Shown here piece after piece: positions 1 to 6,997 of a stretch of DNA of 13,795 bases. The stretch comes from Cytophagaceae bacterium (GTDB lineage: Bacteria > Bacteroidota > Bacteroidia > Cytophagales > Spirosomataceae), in the NCBI GenBank assembly GCA_947471105.1, contig CANIYB010000029.1:1-13795 (forward strand), given 5' to 3'. The position numbers and the translations under genes are program-made. Each line of letters starts with the position of its first letter. Positions within the stretch are counted from its first letter, which is position 1. The notes beneath the pieces were generated by a model that did no database searches, had not been told where the DNA came from, and worked only from the letters and a program-made list of their open reading frames with translations.

Positions 1-70
1 ACAGAGAAGTTAAGCCCCGCACCGCTGATGATACTGGGATCAAACCCGGGAAAGTAAGTAAGCTCCAAGT
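1..70 (+). rRNA. rrf: 5S ribosomal RNA, 3' part (cut by window start)
   Basis: This is the 3' part of a 5S rRNA. The opening bases match the conserved loop B/helix III segment (ACAGAGAAGTTAAGC), followed by the helix IV/V region (CGCTGATGATACTG) and the GAAAGTAAG stretch near the 3' end. The gene is truncated by the window edge, so the 5' arm that pairs with the 3' terminus is not visible and the exact 3' end (about 66-72) is approximate. A terminator hairpin follows within about ten bases, as expected for the last gene of an rRNA operon reading into the window. Confidence 0.9.
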
Positions 71-79
71 TATTAAAAG

Positions 80-108
80 ACCGCATCGAAAGATCGCGGT
101 TTTTTTTT
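80..108 (+). terminator. Rho-independent terminator of the rRNA operon
   Basis: The hairpin ACCGC-ATC-GAAA-GAT-(C)-GCGGT has an 8-bp stem with one bulged C and a GAAA tetraloop, followed by an uninterrupted run of T. It lies about ten bases after the 5S rRNA and so ends the rRNA transcript. Confidence 0.88.
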
Positions 109-115
109 GCCCCAA

Positions 116-164
116 AACTAATACCAGTTACCTAATACTTATTACCTGATACCTATTACCTAAT
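116..164. repeat. Imperfect 7-bp tandem repeat (about seven units)
   Basis: Starting at 116 the sequence falls into seven consecutive heptamers: AACTAAT, ACCAGTT, ACCTAAT, ACTTATT, ACCTGAT, ACCTATT, ACCTAAT. The consensus is ACCTAAT. It lies in the spacer between the rRNA terminator and the palindromes before the lipoprotein gene. No coding role is apparent. It may be a slippage-prone intergenic repeat of a family found elsewhere in the genome, which cannot be seen from one window. Confidence 0.75.
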
Positions 165-171
165 TTAATAG

Positions 172-186
172 TGCAACATTGTTGCA
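172..186. promoter_or_regulatory. Candidate operator 1, perfect 15-bp palindrome
   Basis: TGCAACATTGTTGCA is a perfect 7+1+7 palindrome. It overlaps the position expected for the -33 element of the promoter before the lipoprotein-MerC genes. A near-identical second copy lies 37 bp downstream. Fur-family regulators bind dyads of this size, and a link to the MerC-type gene makes a zinc or other metal regulator (Zur-like) the leading guess. The regulator itself is not in the window, so its identity is inference. Confidence 0.65.
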
Positions 187-211
187 AAATAAAACTTTTT
201 GCTTATCTTGC
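182..211 (+). promoter_or_regulatory. Candidate promoter for the lipoprotein-MerC operon
   Basis: TTG at 182-184 and TATCTTGC at 204-211, separated by 19 bases, resemble the Bacteroidota promoter form TTTG-N19-TAnnTTTG, with deviations in both boxes. The upstream element lies inside operator 1 and the downstream element runs into operator 2, the layout expected for repression by occlusion. The start codon at 238 leaves a leader of about 20 bases. The match is weaker than for the three translation promoters in this window, in keeping with a regulated promoter. Confidence 0.5.
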
Positions 212-223
212 AACAGTATTGCA
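209..223. promoter_or_regulatory. Candidate operator 2, near-perfect 15-bp palindrome
   Basis: TGCAACAGTATTGCA has the same length and the same TGCAA...TTGCA arms as operator 1, with one mismatch between arms. It overlaps the end of the -7 element and the likely transcription start. Two copies bracketing one promoter argue for a real operator pair rather than a chance palindrome. Confidence 0.6.
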
Positions 224-237
224 TTTCTGATAGTCCT

Positions 238-786
238 ATGAAAAAGTTTGTCTTATTTTTTATTTTATTTTCCTTGCATTTTTCGTGCAAAAAGGATGAA
301 GTTGTCCCAACAGATGATAATGAGTTAATTACTTCCGTAGATTTAACATTTACAGATTCAAATAAAAAAGTAAGCACTTTTTCTTTTCAAGATAAAGATG
401 GTGACGCGAAAACTCCTCCAGAAAAGTTTGATAAGATTGTTTTAGACAAGAACATGAGTTATTCTTTGGAAATTAACGTCTACGATGAGACTAAAAACCC
501 TAAGTCTAATATCACAGAACAAATAAAATTAGAAAGTGATGTTCACCTGTTTGTTTTTAAAATTGACCCAGCGTCTTTATTCAGCTTAAAAGCTATGGAT
601 AAAGATAAAAATGGCTTACCCATTGGATTGTTGTCTTCTGGATCTACTCAAAATGCTGCCGGTACAGGAAAACTAAATCTTATACTTAAACATCAACCGC
701 CTATCAACGGCAAAGCTGTTAAAACAGGTAATGAAGCTGGAGGAAGTTCTGATATAGATTTGATTTTTGACTTATCTATTAAATAA
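238..786 (+). CDS. Small exported lipoprotein, putative metal-regulated
   Basis: This encodes a 182-residue protein of unknown biochemical function. ATG at 238 was chosen over an upstream in-frame TTG (199), because it begins directly with a signal sequence (MKKFVLFFILFSLHFSC) whose Cys17 is the likely lipidated residue. The lipobox is not canonical (His at -3). The mature part is polar and rich in beta-strand-like segments. It carries an acidic DKDGD motif (residues 52-56) followed by Thr-Pro-Pro, then YDETKNP, a second acidic cluster (MDKDKNG) and a C-terminal Gly-Gly-Ser-Ser-Asp-Ile stretch. From memory, Bacteroidota have a family of small lipoproteins with this DxDGD...P...NET...GG.(S/T)DI layout, often placed next to MerC-like or TonB-dependent receptor genes. 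It is followed after 8 bases by the MerC-like gene and preceded by paired palindromic operators, so a role in binding or delivering a metal such as zinc at the cell surface is a reasonable inference, not a demonstration. Confidence 0.8.
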   Translation: MKKFVLFFILFSLHFSCKKDEVVPTDDNELITSVDLTFTDSNKKVSTFSFQDKDGDAKTPPEKFDKIVLDKNMSYSLEINVYDETKNPKSNITEQIKLESDVHLFVFKIDPASLFSLKAMDKDKNGLPIGLLSSGSTQNAAGTGKLNLILKHQPPINGKAVKTGNEAGGSSDIDLIFDLSIK

Positions 787-794
787 TTAAATAA

Positions 795-1184
795 ATGTCT
801 AAATATAAGTTTTTAGCGATAGAAAAAGTGGGTGTTTTGTTGTCAATTGCTTGTGCAGTGCATTGCCTAACCTTGCCTATTTTCTTATTTTTTGCTCCGT
901 ATTTGGCAAGCTCTTTCGCATTTAGTTCAAATTTGGAATGGATTTTAGTTTTATCCAGTTTTTTATTAGCAGCAATCATTTTAGTGTTGGATTACAGGAA
1001 GCACCGCCAACCACTTCCCTTGTATTTTTTGGGCCTAGGCTTCATGATCAAAGGGTTGGATATGGTTTTAGCAAATCAGTCTTATGCCTGGTTATTTGGC
1101 ATCTTGTTAGGTGCAGTTATCAGCATCGCCTATTGGGTTAATTACAAGCATAAAAAAACCTGTACTTGTAAAATAAGCGCTTAA
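795..1184 (+). CDS. MerC-domain inner-membrane protein
   Basis: This encodes a 129-residue integral membrane protein of the MerC family. Four hydrophobic segments are visible at about residues 12-36, 49-66, 75-93 and 95-115. The family's hallmark metal-thiol motif lies in the first segment as Cys20-Ala-Val-His23-Cys24. A second thiol pair, Cys123-Thr-Cys125, lies in the basic C-terminal tail, as in classical MerC. MerC proteins were described in mercury resistance operons, where they move Hg(II) inward. There is no merA, merR, merT or merP here, and Bacteroidota MerC-like genes often sit beside Fur-family regulators. Zinc or another transition metal is therefore more likely than mercury as the natural substrate. 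It is probably co-transcribed with the lipoprotein 8 bases upstream and controlled by the same paired palindromes. Confidence 0.85.
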   Translation: MSKYKFLAIEKVGVLLSIACAVHCLTLPIFLFFAPYLASSFAFSSNLEWILVLSSFLLAAIILVLDYRKHRQPLPLYFLGLGFMIKGLDMVLANQSYAWLFGILLGAVISIAYWVNYKHKKTCTCKISA

Positions 1185-1239
1185 TCAAGAAATATTTACC
1201 CTTTTTAGTATCTTTACTCACTTAATTTAAATATCCTTT

Positions 1240-2694
1240 GTGAGTACTAATTCCCCAATCGTTTATCAGCCTGTCATCGGCCTTGAAATCCATGCTCAAT
1301 TGCAAACTAATTCAAAAATTTTTGCAAGTGACCCTGTGCTTTTTGGTCAAAATCCAAATACCTTAATTTCGGCCATTACCTTGGGTCACCCAGGGACTTT
1401 GCCAAAACTTAATGTCCGGGCGGTTGAATTTGCGATTAAGATGGGTCTTGCCTTAGGTTCCAAAATTGCCTCTTGGCAAAATTTTGACCGTAAAAATTAT
1501 TTCTACCCAGATCTTCCTAAAGGATATCAAATTACCCAAGATAAAACGCCTATTTGTTTAGGGGGTTCCATTACCGTGCATCTTAAAGGTGGGGAAAAAG
1601 TTTTGCCATTTCACCACATTCATCTGGAGGAAGATGCTGGTAAATCACTACATGAGGGGGATAATCCATTTAGTTTTATTGATTACAACCGTGCGGGGAC
1701 ACCTTTGATTGAAATGGTTACAGAACCTGCATTGCATTCTAGCGAAGAAGCATTCGCCATGGTTTCAGAGGTACGAAAACTCGTACGTTATCTAGGGATT
1801 TGCGATGGAAACATGGAGGAAGGATCGCTTCGTTGCGATGTAAACGTATCTCTGCGTCCTGAAGGTTCTGAAAAATTAGGAACAAAGGTTGAAATTAAAA
1901 ACATGAACTCGTTGCGCAATATCCAAAGAGCGATTGAGCATGAAATTATACGCCAAACAGAGTCATTGAACTCGGGCATACAAATCATTCAAGAGACGAG
2001 AACCTTTGATGCTCATTTGGGCATAACGAATAGTATGCGCGTAAAGGAATCGATGAATGATTATCGGTATTTCCCTGAGCCCGATTTATCCCCGTTGGAA
2101 ATTACGGAGGATTGGTTAGCCGAGATTAGAGCTAAGATGCCTTTGTTGCCTTGGGAGCAAGAGAAGAAATTAATAGAGGAATATAATTTACCTGCCTACG
2201 ACGCTCATTTTTTATCTGAAAGCAGGGAAATGGCCATGTATTTTCAGTCGGTTTATGAACATGCTGCACATGCTAAGCAAATTTCTAATTGGCTCATGGG
2301 CCCTGTTAAATCCTATTTGAATGAGCATAATTTGCCGATAGACCAATTTGTGTTAAGTCCTGAAAACCTCGCTGATCTTGTTAATTTAGTTGAAAAAGGC
2401 GTTATTTCGCATAATTTAGCGGTCCAACAAATTTTGCCTTTATGTATTGAAAATCCGAAGCAAAGTCCATCCGAAATTGTCAATGAGCATAATTGGTCTC
2501 AGGAACAGTCTGGTGATGAACTTCAAGAATGGGTCAATCAGGCACTAGCTGCTTACCCTGAAAAGGTTAAGGAATACCAGGGAGGTAAAAAGGGTTTGTT
2601 GGCCTTATTTATCGGAGAAGTAATGAAGCGTTCAAAAGGTACGGCAGATCCTAAAAAAGTGAACCAATTGGTCAGTGAGGCGTTAAGCCATTAA
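1240..2694 (+). CDS. gatB: Asp-tRNA(Asn)/Glu-tRNA(Gln) amidotransferase subunit B
   Basis: GatB is the tRNA-binding kinase and transamidase subunit of GatCAB. This complex converts misacylated Glu-tRNA(Gln) and/or Asp-tRNA(Asn) to the amide form, using ammonia channelled from GatA. The 484-residue length is normal for the family. Signatures visible in order are VIGLEIHAQL (12-21), DRKNYFYPDLPKGYQI (from 83), HLEEDAGKSLH (from 128) and DYNRAGTPLIEMVTEP (148-163), followed by a C-terminal YqeY-like tail domain. The start is GTG at 1240. No in-frame ATG lies before the conserved N-terminal motif, so this start is well supported. gatA and gatC are not in the window, so the complex is encoded at dispersed loci. 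The next gene begins 10 bases downstream, suggesting an operon with the thioredoxin-like gene and proC. Confidence 0.97.
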   Translation: MSTNSPIVYQPVIGLEIHAQLQTNSKIFASDPVLFGQNPNTLISAITLGHPGTLPKLNVRAVEFAIKMGLALGSKIASWQNFDRKNYFYPDLPKGYQITQDKTPICLGGSITVHLKGGEKVLPFHHIHLEEDAGKSLHEGDNPFSFIDYNRAGTPLIEMVTEPALHSSEEAFAMVSEVRKLVRYLGICDGNMEEGSLRCDVNVSLRPEGSEKLGTKVEIKNMNSLRNIQRAIEHEIIRQTESLNSGIQIIQETRTFDAHLGITNSMRVKESMNDYRYFPEPDLSPLEITEDWLAEIRAKMPLLPWEQEKKLIEEYNLPAYDAHFLSESREMAMYFQSVYEHAAHAKQISNWLMGPVKSYLNEHNLPIDQFVLSPENLADLVNLVEKGVISHNLAVQQILPLCIENPKQSPSEIVNEHNWSQEQSGDELQEWVNQALAAYPEKVKEYQGGKKGLLALFIGEVMKRSKGTADPKKVNQLVSEALSH

Positions 2695-2704
2695 ATGTAA
2701 CGAG

Positions 2705-3820
2705 ATGAGATATTTAATTATTTTATGTTTGCTTGGTTTGATGTCCCCAAATTCTTTGGGTCAGGGATTCCAAGTAAAAGTGAAAGCAACTCATGTCGTC
2801 CCTGATCGAAAAATATATTTGGAATGGATTAATGGAAGAGGGCAGGCGATCAAGGTAGATTCCATGTTGCCAAATGCTCAAAAGGAAGTTAATTTTAAAG
2901 GGACCATCATCGACCAAGGAGGATTCTACCTAGTTAATTTTTATGACATCCCTAATCCACAAAAAGTACTTTTAATTTTAGAGGGTAAGGAGGTTGTTGA
3001 CGTTCAAGCCGAAGGAATCAATTTACCCGAAAAACCAGGTACTTATACTGTCAAAGGAAATACACCCAATTTCACCTACATGAACCAATTGCTTCTTATT
3101 TCAAAAGAATTAGAAAGTAAAGTGACTGTGTGGAATGCAGAGATTCAAAAAAATCCTGCAGCTCAAGAGCGAATTCAAAAGGAATTTTCATTGGCCCAAG
3201 CGATCACCATGAAAAAGATCAAAGATCTTATTCCACTGATGGGTACAAATTTAGTGGCTTTGTGGGCAACCAATTTTTTGCCTGCAGACTCAGAAATAGC
3301 AATATTAGAAGCGGTGGGGGCTCGATTTAAAAAGGATAGGCCTAATCACCCGCAGGTTAAACCCTTTCTTGAGAATTTAAAAAGATTAAAAGGGGTAGGA
3401 GTTGGTTCTGAAGCACCGGAAATCGCCCTTAGCCAACCCTCAGGTGAACGCCTCGCGCTATCCTCTCTACGCGGAAAATATGTGTTGATTGATTTTTGGG
3501 CTAGTTGGTGCGGCCCCTGCAGGCGTGAAAATCCAAACGTGATTAAGACTTACGCCCGATTTAAAGACAAGGGCTTTGAAATTTATGGGGTAAGTTTGGA
3601 TCAAGACAAAAGTGCTTGGTTAAAGGCGATTGAAGCAGATAAATTAGTTTGGAAACATGTTTCCGACTTACAATATTGGAATTCCGTGGCGGCTCAGGCG
3701 TATCAAGTTTCTGCTATCCCGATGACTTTTTTGTTGGACAAGGAAGGAAAAGTCATTGCTAAGGGTTTAAGGGGAGAGGCCTTGGATCAATTTTTAACAA
3801 ATTTATTTTCTGGAAAATAA
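2705..3820 (+). CDS. TlpA-like periplasmic thiol-disulfide protein with DUF4369-like N-terminus
   Basis: This 371-residue exported protein begins with a signal peptide (MRYLIILCLLGLMSPNSLGQ). A beta-rich region of DUF4369 character follows (about 22-125). Its GGFYLVNFYD and LILEGKEVVDV segments are typical of Bacteroidota thioredoxin-family proteins. Next is a helical middle part (about 135-235), then a C-terminal AhpC/TSA-thioredoxin domain (about 240-371). The active site WASWCGPCRRENP has Cys269 and Cys272, and the expected cis-proline is Pro339 in SAIPMTF. The intact CXXC motif and cis-proline predict an active periplasmic thiol reductase or disulfide exchanger, as in TlpA/ResA proteins that keep apocytochrome or other cysteines reduced. 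Its specific partner is unknown. The gene lies between gatB (10-base gap) and proC (6-base gap), an operon-like arrangement without an obvious functional link. Confidence 0.9.
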   Translation: MRYLIILCLLGLMSPNSLGQGFQVKVKATHVVPDRKIYLEWINGRGQAIKVDSMLPNAQKEVNFKGTIIDQGGFYLVNFYDIPNPQKVLLILEGKEVVDVQAEGINLPEKPGTYTVKGNTPNFTYMNQLLLISKELESKVTVWNAEIQKNPAAQERIQKEFSLAQAITMKKIKDLIPLMGTNLVALWATNFLPADSEIAILEAVGARFKKDRPNHPQVKPFLENLKRLKGVGVGSEAPEIALSQPSGERLALSSLRGKYVLIDFWASWCGPCRRENPNVIKTYARFKDKGFEIYGVSLDQDKSAWLKAIEADKLVWKHVSDLQYWNSVAAQAYQVSAIPMTFLLDKEGKVIAKGLRGEALDQFLTNLFSGK

Positions 3821-3826
3821 ACGGAT

Positions 3827-4627
3827 ATGAAGATAGCTATCATTGGTTGTGGAAATATGGGTATGGCTTTTGCCAATTCATTCATTCAATATAATTTAGT
3901 CCAAAAAGAGAATCTTTTATTGATTGAAAAAAATAAGGAGCGGGGAGAAATATTACAAGAGCAAAAAGCCGGTGTGGTCGTGGATACCATTTCTGCTAAA
4001 ATTTCGGATGTTGATTTAATCATTTTGTCTGTAAAACCGCAGGACTATCCAATGGTTTCAGAGGAATTGGCTCAATTTATAGTGCCGGGCCAATTAGTAC
4101 TTTCGATCATGGCGGGAATACCTATTGCTAATTTACAGGCTACTTTATCTCATGAATTAATTATTCGGGCTATGCCTAATACGCCAGCCTTATTGGGGAT
4201 GGGAATGACTGCTTTTGCTTCGGCTTCTGCGGTAGGCCTTTCAGACATCAGGAAGGTCGAAAATCTAATTAACTCGACGGGCCGAGCGGTATTTTTGGAA
4301 GATGAAAAATTACTCGATGCGGTAACAGGTTTGAGTGGGAGTGGGCCTGCTTATTTTTTCTATTTGATTAAGGCGATGATTGACGCGGGTGTTGAAATGG
4401 GCTTCGATTCAGCTATGTCGGCCTTATTGGTCAAGCAAACAATGCTAGGGTCCTATCATTTAATGCAAACGAGTGATAAAAATTTGGATGAATTAATCCA
4501 GGCGGTAGCCTCAAAGGGTGGAACCACGGAAGCTGCTTTAAAAACGTTTAAAGAGTTAGGCGTTTCGGAGGGTTTAAAGGAGGGTATTTTTGCCGCGAGA
4601 GACCGGGCAATTGAGTTAGCTAAATAA
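3827..4627 (+). CDS. proC: Pyrroline-5-carboxylate reductase
   Basis: ProC catalyses the last step of proline synthesis, reducing 1-pyrroline-5-carboxylate to proline with NAD(P)H in the cytoplasm. The 266-residue protein starts with the Rossmann nucleotide-binding motif IGCGNMG (6-12). It contains the family segments IRAMPNTPALLGMGMTAF and AVTGLSGSGPAYFFYLI (from about 165), plus VASKGGTTEAAL near the C-terminus, which form the P5CR signature and dimer region. Length and motifs are normal. It begins 6 bases after the thioredoxin-like gene and is the last gene of the plus-strand run. Its final 12 bases overlap the end of mutL on the other strand, with no terminator between the two. Confidence 0.97.
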   Translation: MKIAIIGCGNMGMAFANSFIQYNLVQKENLLLIEKNKERGEILQEQKAGVVVDTISAKISDVDLIILSVKPQDYPMVSEELAQFIVPGQLVLSIMAGIPIANLQATLSHELIIRAMPNTPALLGMGMTAFASASAVGLSDIRKVENLINSTGRAVFLEDEKLLDAVTGLSGSGPAYFFYLIKAMIDAGVEMGFDSAMSALLVKQTMLGSYHLMQTSDKNLDELIQAVASKGGTTEAALKTFKELGVSEGLKEGIFAARDRAIELAK

Positions 4628-6442
4628 ATTAATCAAGTAATTCTCGGTCATTAGCTTACTAATTTCTTCGCCATTGGGGGAGAAGTTAGGATTTGAACTG
4701 GCAAATAATTGCCCAATCAGAGCATTCATTTCCTCATGACTAAGTTTTTTCTGCGTGTATTTGCTGGCGGTTTTATTGGCCATCGCTTGAGCAATTTTTT
4801 CATTTCGATGGGATGCAAAATCGGTATTCTCATTTTTAATTTGCTCCAAAATACCTTCAATGATTAATTGGCAATCCTCTTCTAAAATTCCGGATGGAAT
4901 TCCTTGTACTAAGAAATTATGGTCAGAATCCATTTCCATTCTAAATCCAAGGTCTTTAATTTCTTGCTTTATTTCTTCGAATAGCATTTGATCCGCTGGA
5001 TTTATGTGAATCGTTCGAGGGAAAAGTAATTGTTGGGATGCCCCGTTCTTCCTATTTAAATGATCAATAAACTGATCATACAAAATCCTTTGATATGCTT
5101 TTTTCTGATCGATTAATAGTAAACCGTCCGTGATATGAATGGCTAAATATTTTTGTAGTACTTGGATAACCTGAAAATTGGGGGTGTTAACGGAATCATA
5201 ATTCCAGTCATTTGCTTTACTCTGAATCGTTTTTGGCTCGTTGGTCGAATCAAAAATTTTCATGCTTTGCGTGGAACTTTGTTGCTCAAACGCGCTAATA
5301 TTATTATCCATTCCTTCATAAAGCTTTTTCCAAGCGTCTTGGGTTGGTCTTGCTTTAAACGCGTCACTTTTTTCAATGGTTCTTTGTGTCAACCCAAAGG
5401 TTGTGGGTACGTTGAAATTTACATTGGTTTCAAAGTCGAGCGAAGGAATTAAATTATTGATGCTGAGGGTTTTTCTGACTGCTGCTTGGACGATGGCGTA
5501 AATAGAACGTTCGTCATCAAACTTTATTTCTGTTTTGGTGGGGTGGACATTGATGTCGATGTGCGCGGGATCTATGCTTAGAAATAACACATAAAAAGGA
5601 AATGCACCGTCGGCCAAAAGTCGCTCATAAGCGGTCATGACCGCATGATTCAAATAACTGTTTTTAATGAACCGGTTGTTGACAAAGAAAAATTGCTCTC
5701 CTCTTGTCTTTTTTGCATGTTCGGGCTTGCCAACGTACCCCTTGATACTGACATAGGAGGTATCTTCTTCGCAAGCGGCTAATTGTTCCCGGTAGGATTT
5801 ACCAAATAGATCGACGATTCGCTTTCCTAATTTATCTTGGGGCAAAGAATACGTTTCCTGATCATTTTGAATGAACGAAAATTTGATGCTTGGATTAGCC
5901 AGGGATATTCGTTGGAATTCATCCAAGATATGGCGAATTTCAACGGGATTTGATTTAAGGAAATTCCTGCGCGCGGGAATGTTATAAAAGAGATTGCGAA
6001 TGATGATCGAAGTCCCTTTGGCGCATTGAATTAATTCCTGTGATTTGAGTACGGAGGCATCTATTTTGATTAAAGTGCCTAATTCGTCCTCTGCTCTTTT
6101 CGTTTTTAGTTCGACTTGCGCGACGGAGGAGATGGAGGCCATTGCTTCCCCACGAAAGCCCATAGTTTTGATGGTGAATAAATCTTCAGCCTTTCGGATT
6201 TTGGATGTGGCATGTCTTTCAAAACACATGCGTGCATCGGTTTCAGACATTCCTTGGCCATCATCGATGACTTGAATACTTCCCTTTCCAGCATCTTTAA
6301 TGATGAGTTGGATCGTGGATGCTCCTGCGTCAATCGAATTTTCCATTAATTCTTTGACCACTGAGGAAGGTCTTTGCACCACTTCACCAGCTGCAATTTG
6401 ATTAGCTATCGCATCAGGAAGAAGTTGGATTATATCTCGCAT
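4616..6442 (-). CDS. mutL: DNA mismatch repair protein MutL
   Basis: MutL links mismatch recognition by MutS to strand incision and removal. The N-terminal GHKL ATPase is complete. It shows IANQIAAGEVVQRP with the predicted catalytic Glu31 and Mg-binding Asn35 in KELMENSIDAG, then DDGQGMS, HATSKI, GFRGEAMASISSV and the transducer motif DINVHPTKTE. A low-conservation linker of about 100 residues separates it from the C-terminal dimerization domain. In that domain the MutL-alpha type endonuclease motif DQHA(X)2E(X)4E reads DQKKAYQRILYD from residue 445. The zinc-site motif usually written CPHGRP reads FSPNGEE at about 587. The nicking activity is therefore probably absent, which I recall being common in Bacteroidota MutL. 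The 608-residue length is normal. It follows the rplL terminator on the same strand and converges on proC with a 12-bp overlap. Confidence 0.96.
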   Translation of the reverse strand: MRDIIQLLPDAIANQIAAGEVVQRPSSVVKELMENSIDAGASTIQLIIKDAGKGSIQVIDDGQGMSETDARMCFERHATSKIRKAEDLFTIKTMGFRGEAMASISSVAQVELKTKRAEDELGTLIKIDASVLKSQELIQCAKGTSIIIRNLFYNIPARRNFLKSNPVEIRHILDEFQRISLANPSIKFSFIQNDQETYSLPQDKLGKRIVDLFGKSYREQLAACEEDTSYVSIKGYVGKPEHAKKTRGEQFFFVNNRFIKNSYLNHAVMTAYERLLADGAFPFYVLFLSIDPAHIDINVHPTKTEIKFDDERSIYAIVQAAVRKTLSINNLIPSLDFETNVNFNVPTTFGLTQRTIEKSDAFKARPTQDAWKKLYEGMDNNISAFEQQSSTQSMKIFDSTNEPKTIQSKANDWNYDSVNTPNFQVIQVLQKYLAIHITDGLLLIDQKKAYQRILYDQFIDHLNRKNGASQQLLFPRTIHINPADQMLFEEIKQEIKDLGFRMEMDSDHNFLVQGIPSGILEEDCQLIIEGILEQIKNENTDFASHRNEKIAQAMANKTASKYTQKKLSHEEMNALIGQLFASSNPNFSPNGEEISKLMTENYLINLFS

Positions 6443-6484
6443 GAATAATGAAATGAGTAATTCTCTTCAAATCTTAAATAAAGC

Positions 6485-6515
6485 AAAAAAAAGGGAATGT
6501 TGCCATTCCCTTTTT
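6485..6515 (-). terminator. Terminator after rplL
   Basis: The inverted repeat AAAGGGAATG / CATTCCCTTT has a 4-base loop. The stem is extended by A/T pairs and followed on the minus strand by an uninterrupted T-run. It lies about 20 bases after the rplL stop and ends the rplKAJL transcript. On the plus strand the hairpin also has a T-run, so it could work in both directions. Confidence 0.88.
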
Positions 6516-6534
6516 AATTAATCAGGTAATTGAA

Positions 6535-6927
6535 TTATTTTAATTCAACTTCAGCACCAGCCTCTTCTAAAGTTTTCTTCAAACCTTCAGCTTCGTCCTT
6601 GCTTACTCCTTCTTTAACCGCTTTAGGTGCAGCATCAACTACATCTTTCGCTTCTTTCAAACCTAGACCTGTAAGATCTTTTACTAATTTAACGATCGCT
6701 AATTTGTTAGGACCACATGCTTTTAAGATTACATCAAAAGATGATTTCTCAGCAGCAGCTTCACCACCATCACCAGCACCGCCACCAGCTGCAGGACCTG
6801 CAACCATAACAGCACCAGCAGCAGCTGGCTCAATACCATACTCATCCTTAAGGATAGTAGCTAATTCATTTACTTCTTTTACAGTTAAGTTCACTAATTG
6901 TTCAGCGAACGCTTTTAAATCTGCCAT
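6535..6927 (-). CDS. rplL: 50S ribosomal protein L7/L12
   Basis: L7/L12 forms the mobile ribosomal stalk that recruits and stimulates translational GTPases such as EF-Tu and EF-G. The 130-residue protein has the three expected parts: an N-terminal dimerization domain (about 1-35), a flexible Ala/Gly-rich hinge (about 36-60, with an AAGGGAGDGGEAAAE run), and the conserved C-terminal factor-binding domain (from SSFDVIL; LTGLGLKEAKDVVD; AEGLKKTLEEAGAEVELK). It is the last gene of rplK-rplA-rplJ-rplL. A terminator follows, where rpoB would be expected in most bacteria. Confidence 0.98.
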   Translation of the reverse strand: MADLKAFAEQLVNLTVKEVNELATILKDEYGIEPAAAGAVMVAGPAAGGGAGDGGEAAAEKSSFDVILKACGPNKLAIVKLVKDLTGLGLKEAKDVVDAAPKAVKEGVSKDEAEGLKKTLEEAGAEVELK

Positions 6928-6997
6928 TTTTTGAAAATTTAATAGTTATAAATTAATTATTTTATGAGGTTTACCCTCTTGTTAAACTTGTTGAAAA

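Noticed and set aside
199..237. Extended N-terminus of the lipoprotein from a TTG at 199
   Set aside because: It would place 13 polar residues before the signal sequence and put the coding start upstream of the second palindrome and likely transcription start; ATG at 238 fits a lipoprotein.
795..1184. Mercury resistance operon
   Set aside because: Only the MerC-type protein is present; merR, merT, merP and merA are all absent, so mercury resistance is not supported.
1186..1216. Promoter for gatB using TATCTTTA at 1209-1216
   Set aside because: The downstream box is close to the consensus, but there is no TTTG-like element at the required 19-21 base distance, so it was not listed.
6443..6484. 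A consensus promoter for mutL
   Set aside because: AAGATTTG occurs upstream but no correctly spaced TTTG box accompanies it; mutL may rely on read-through or a weaker promoter.
6530..6934. A 134-residue plus-strand frame opposite rplL
   Set aside because: It is the Ala/Ser/Pro-rich antisense shadow of the L7/L12 hinge and has no independent support.
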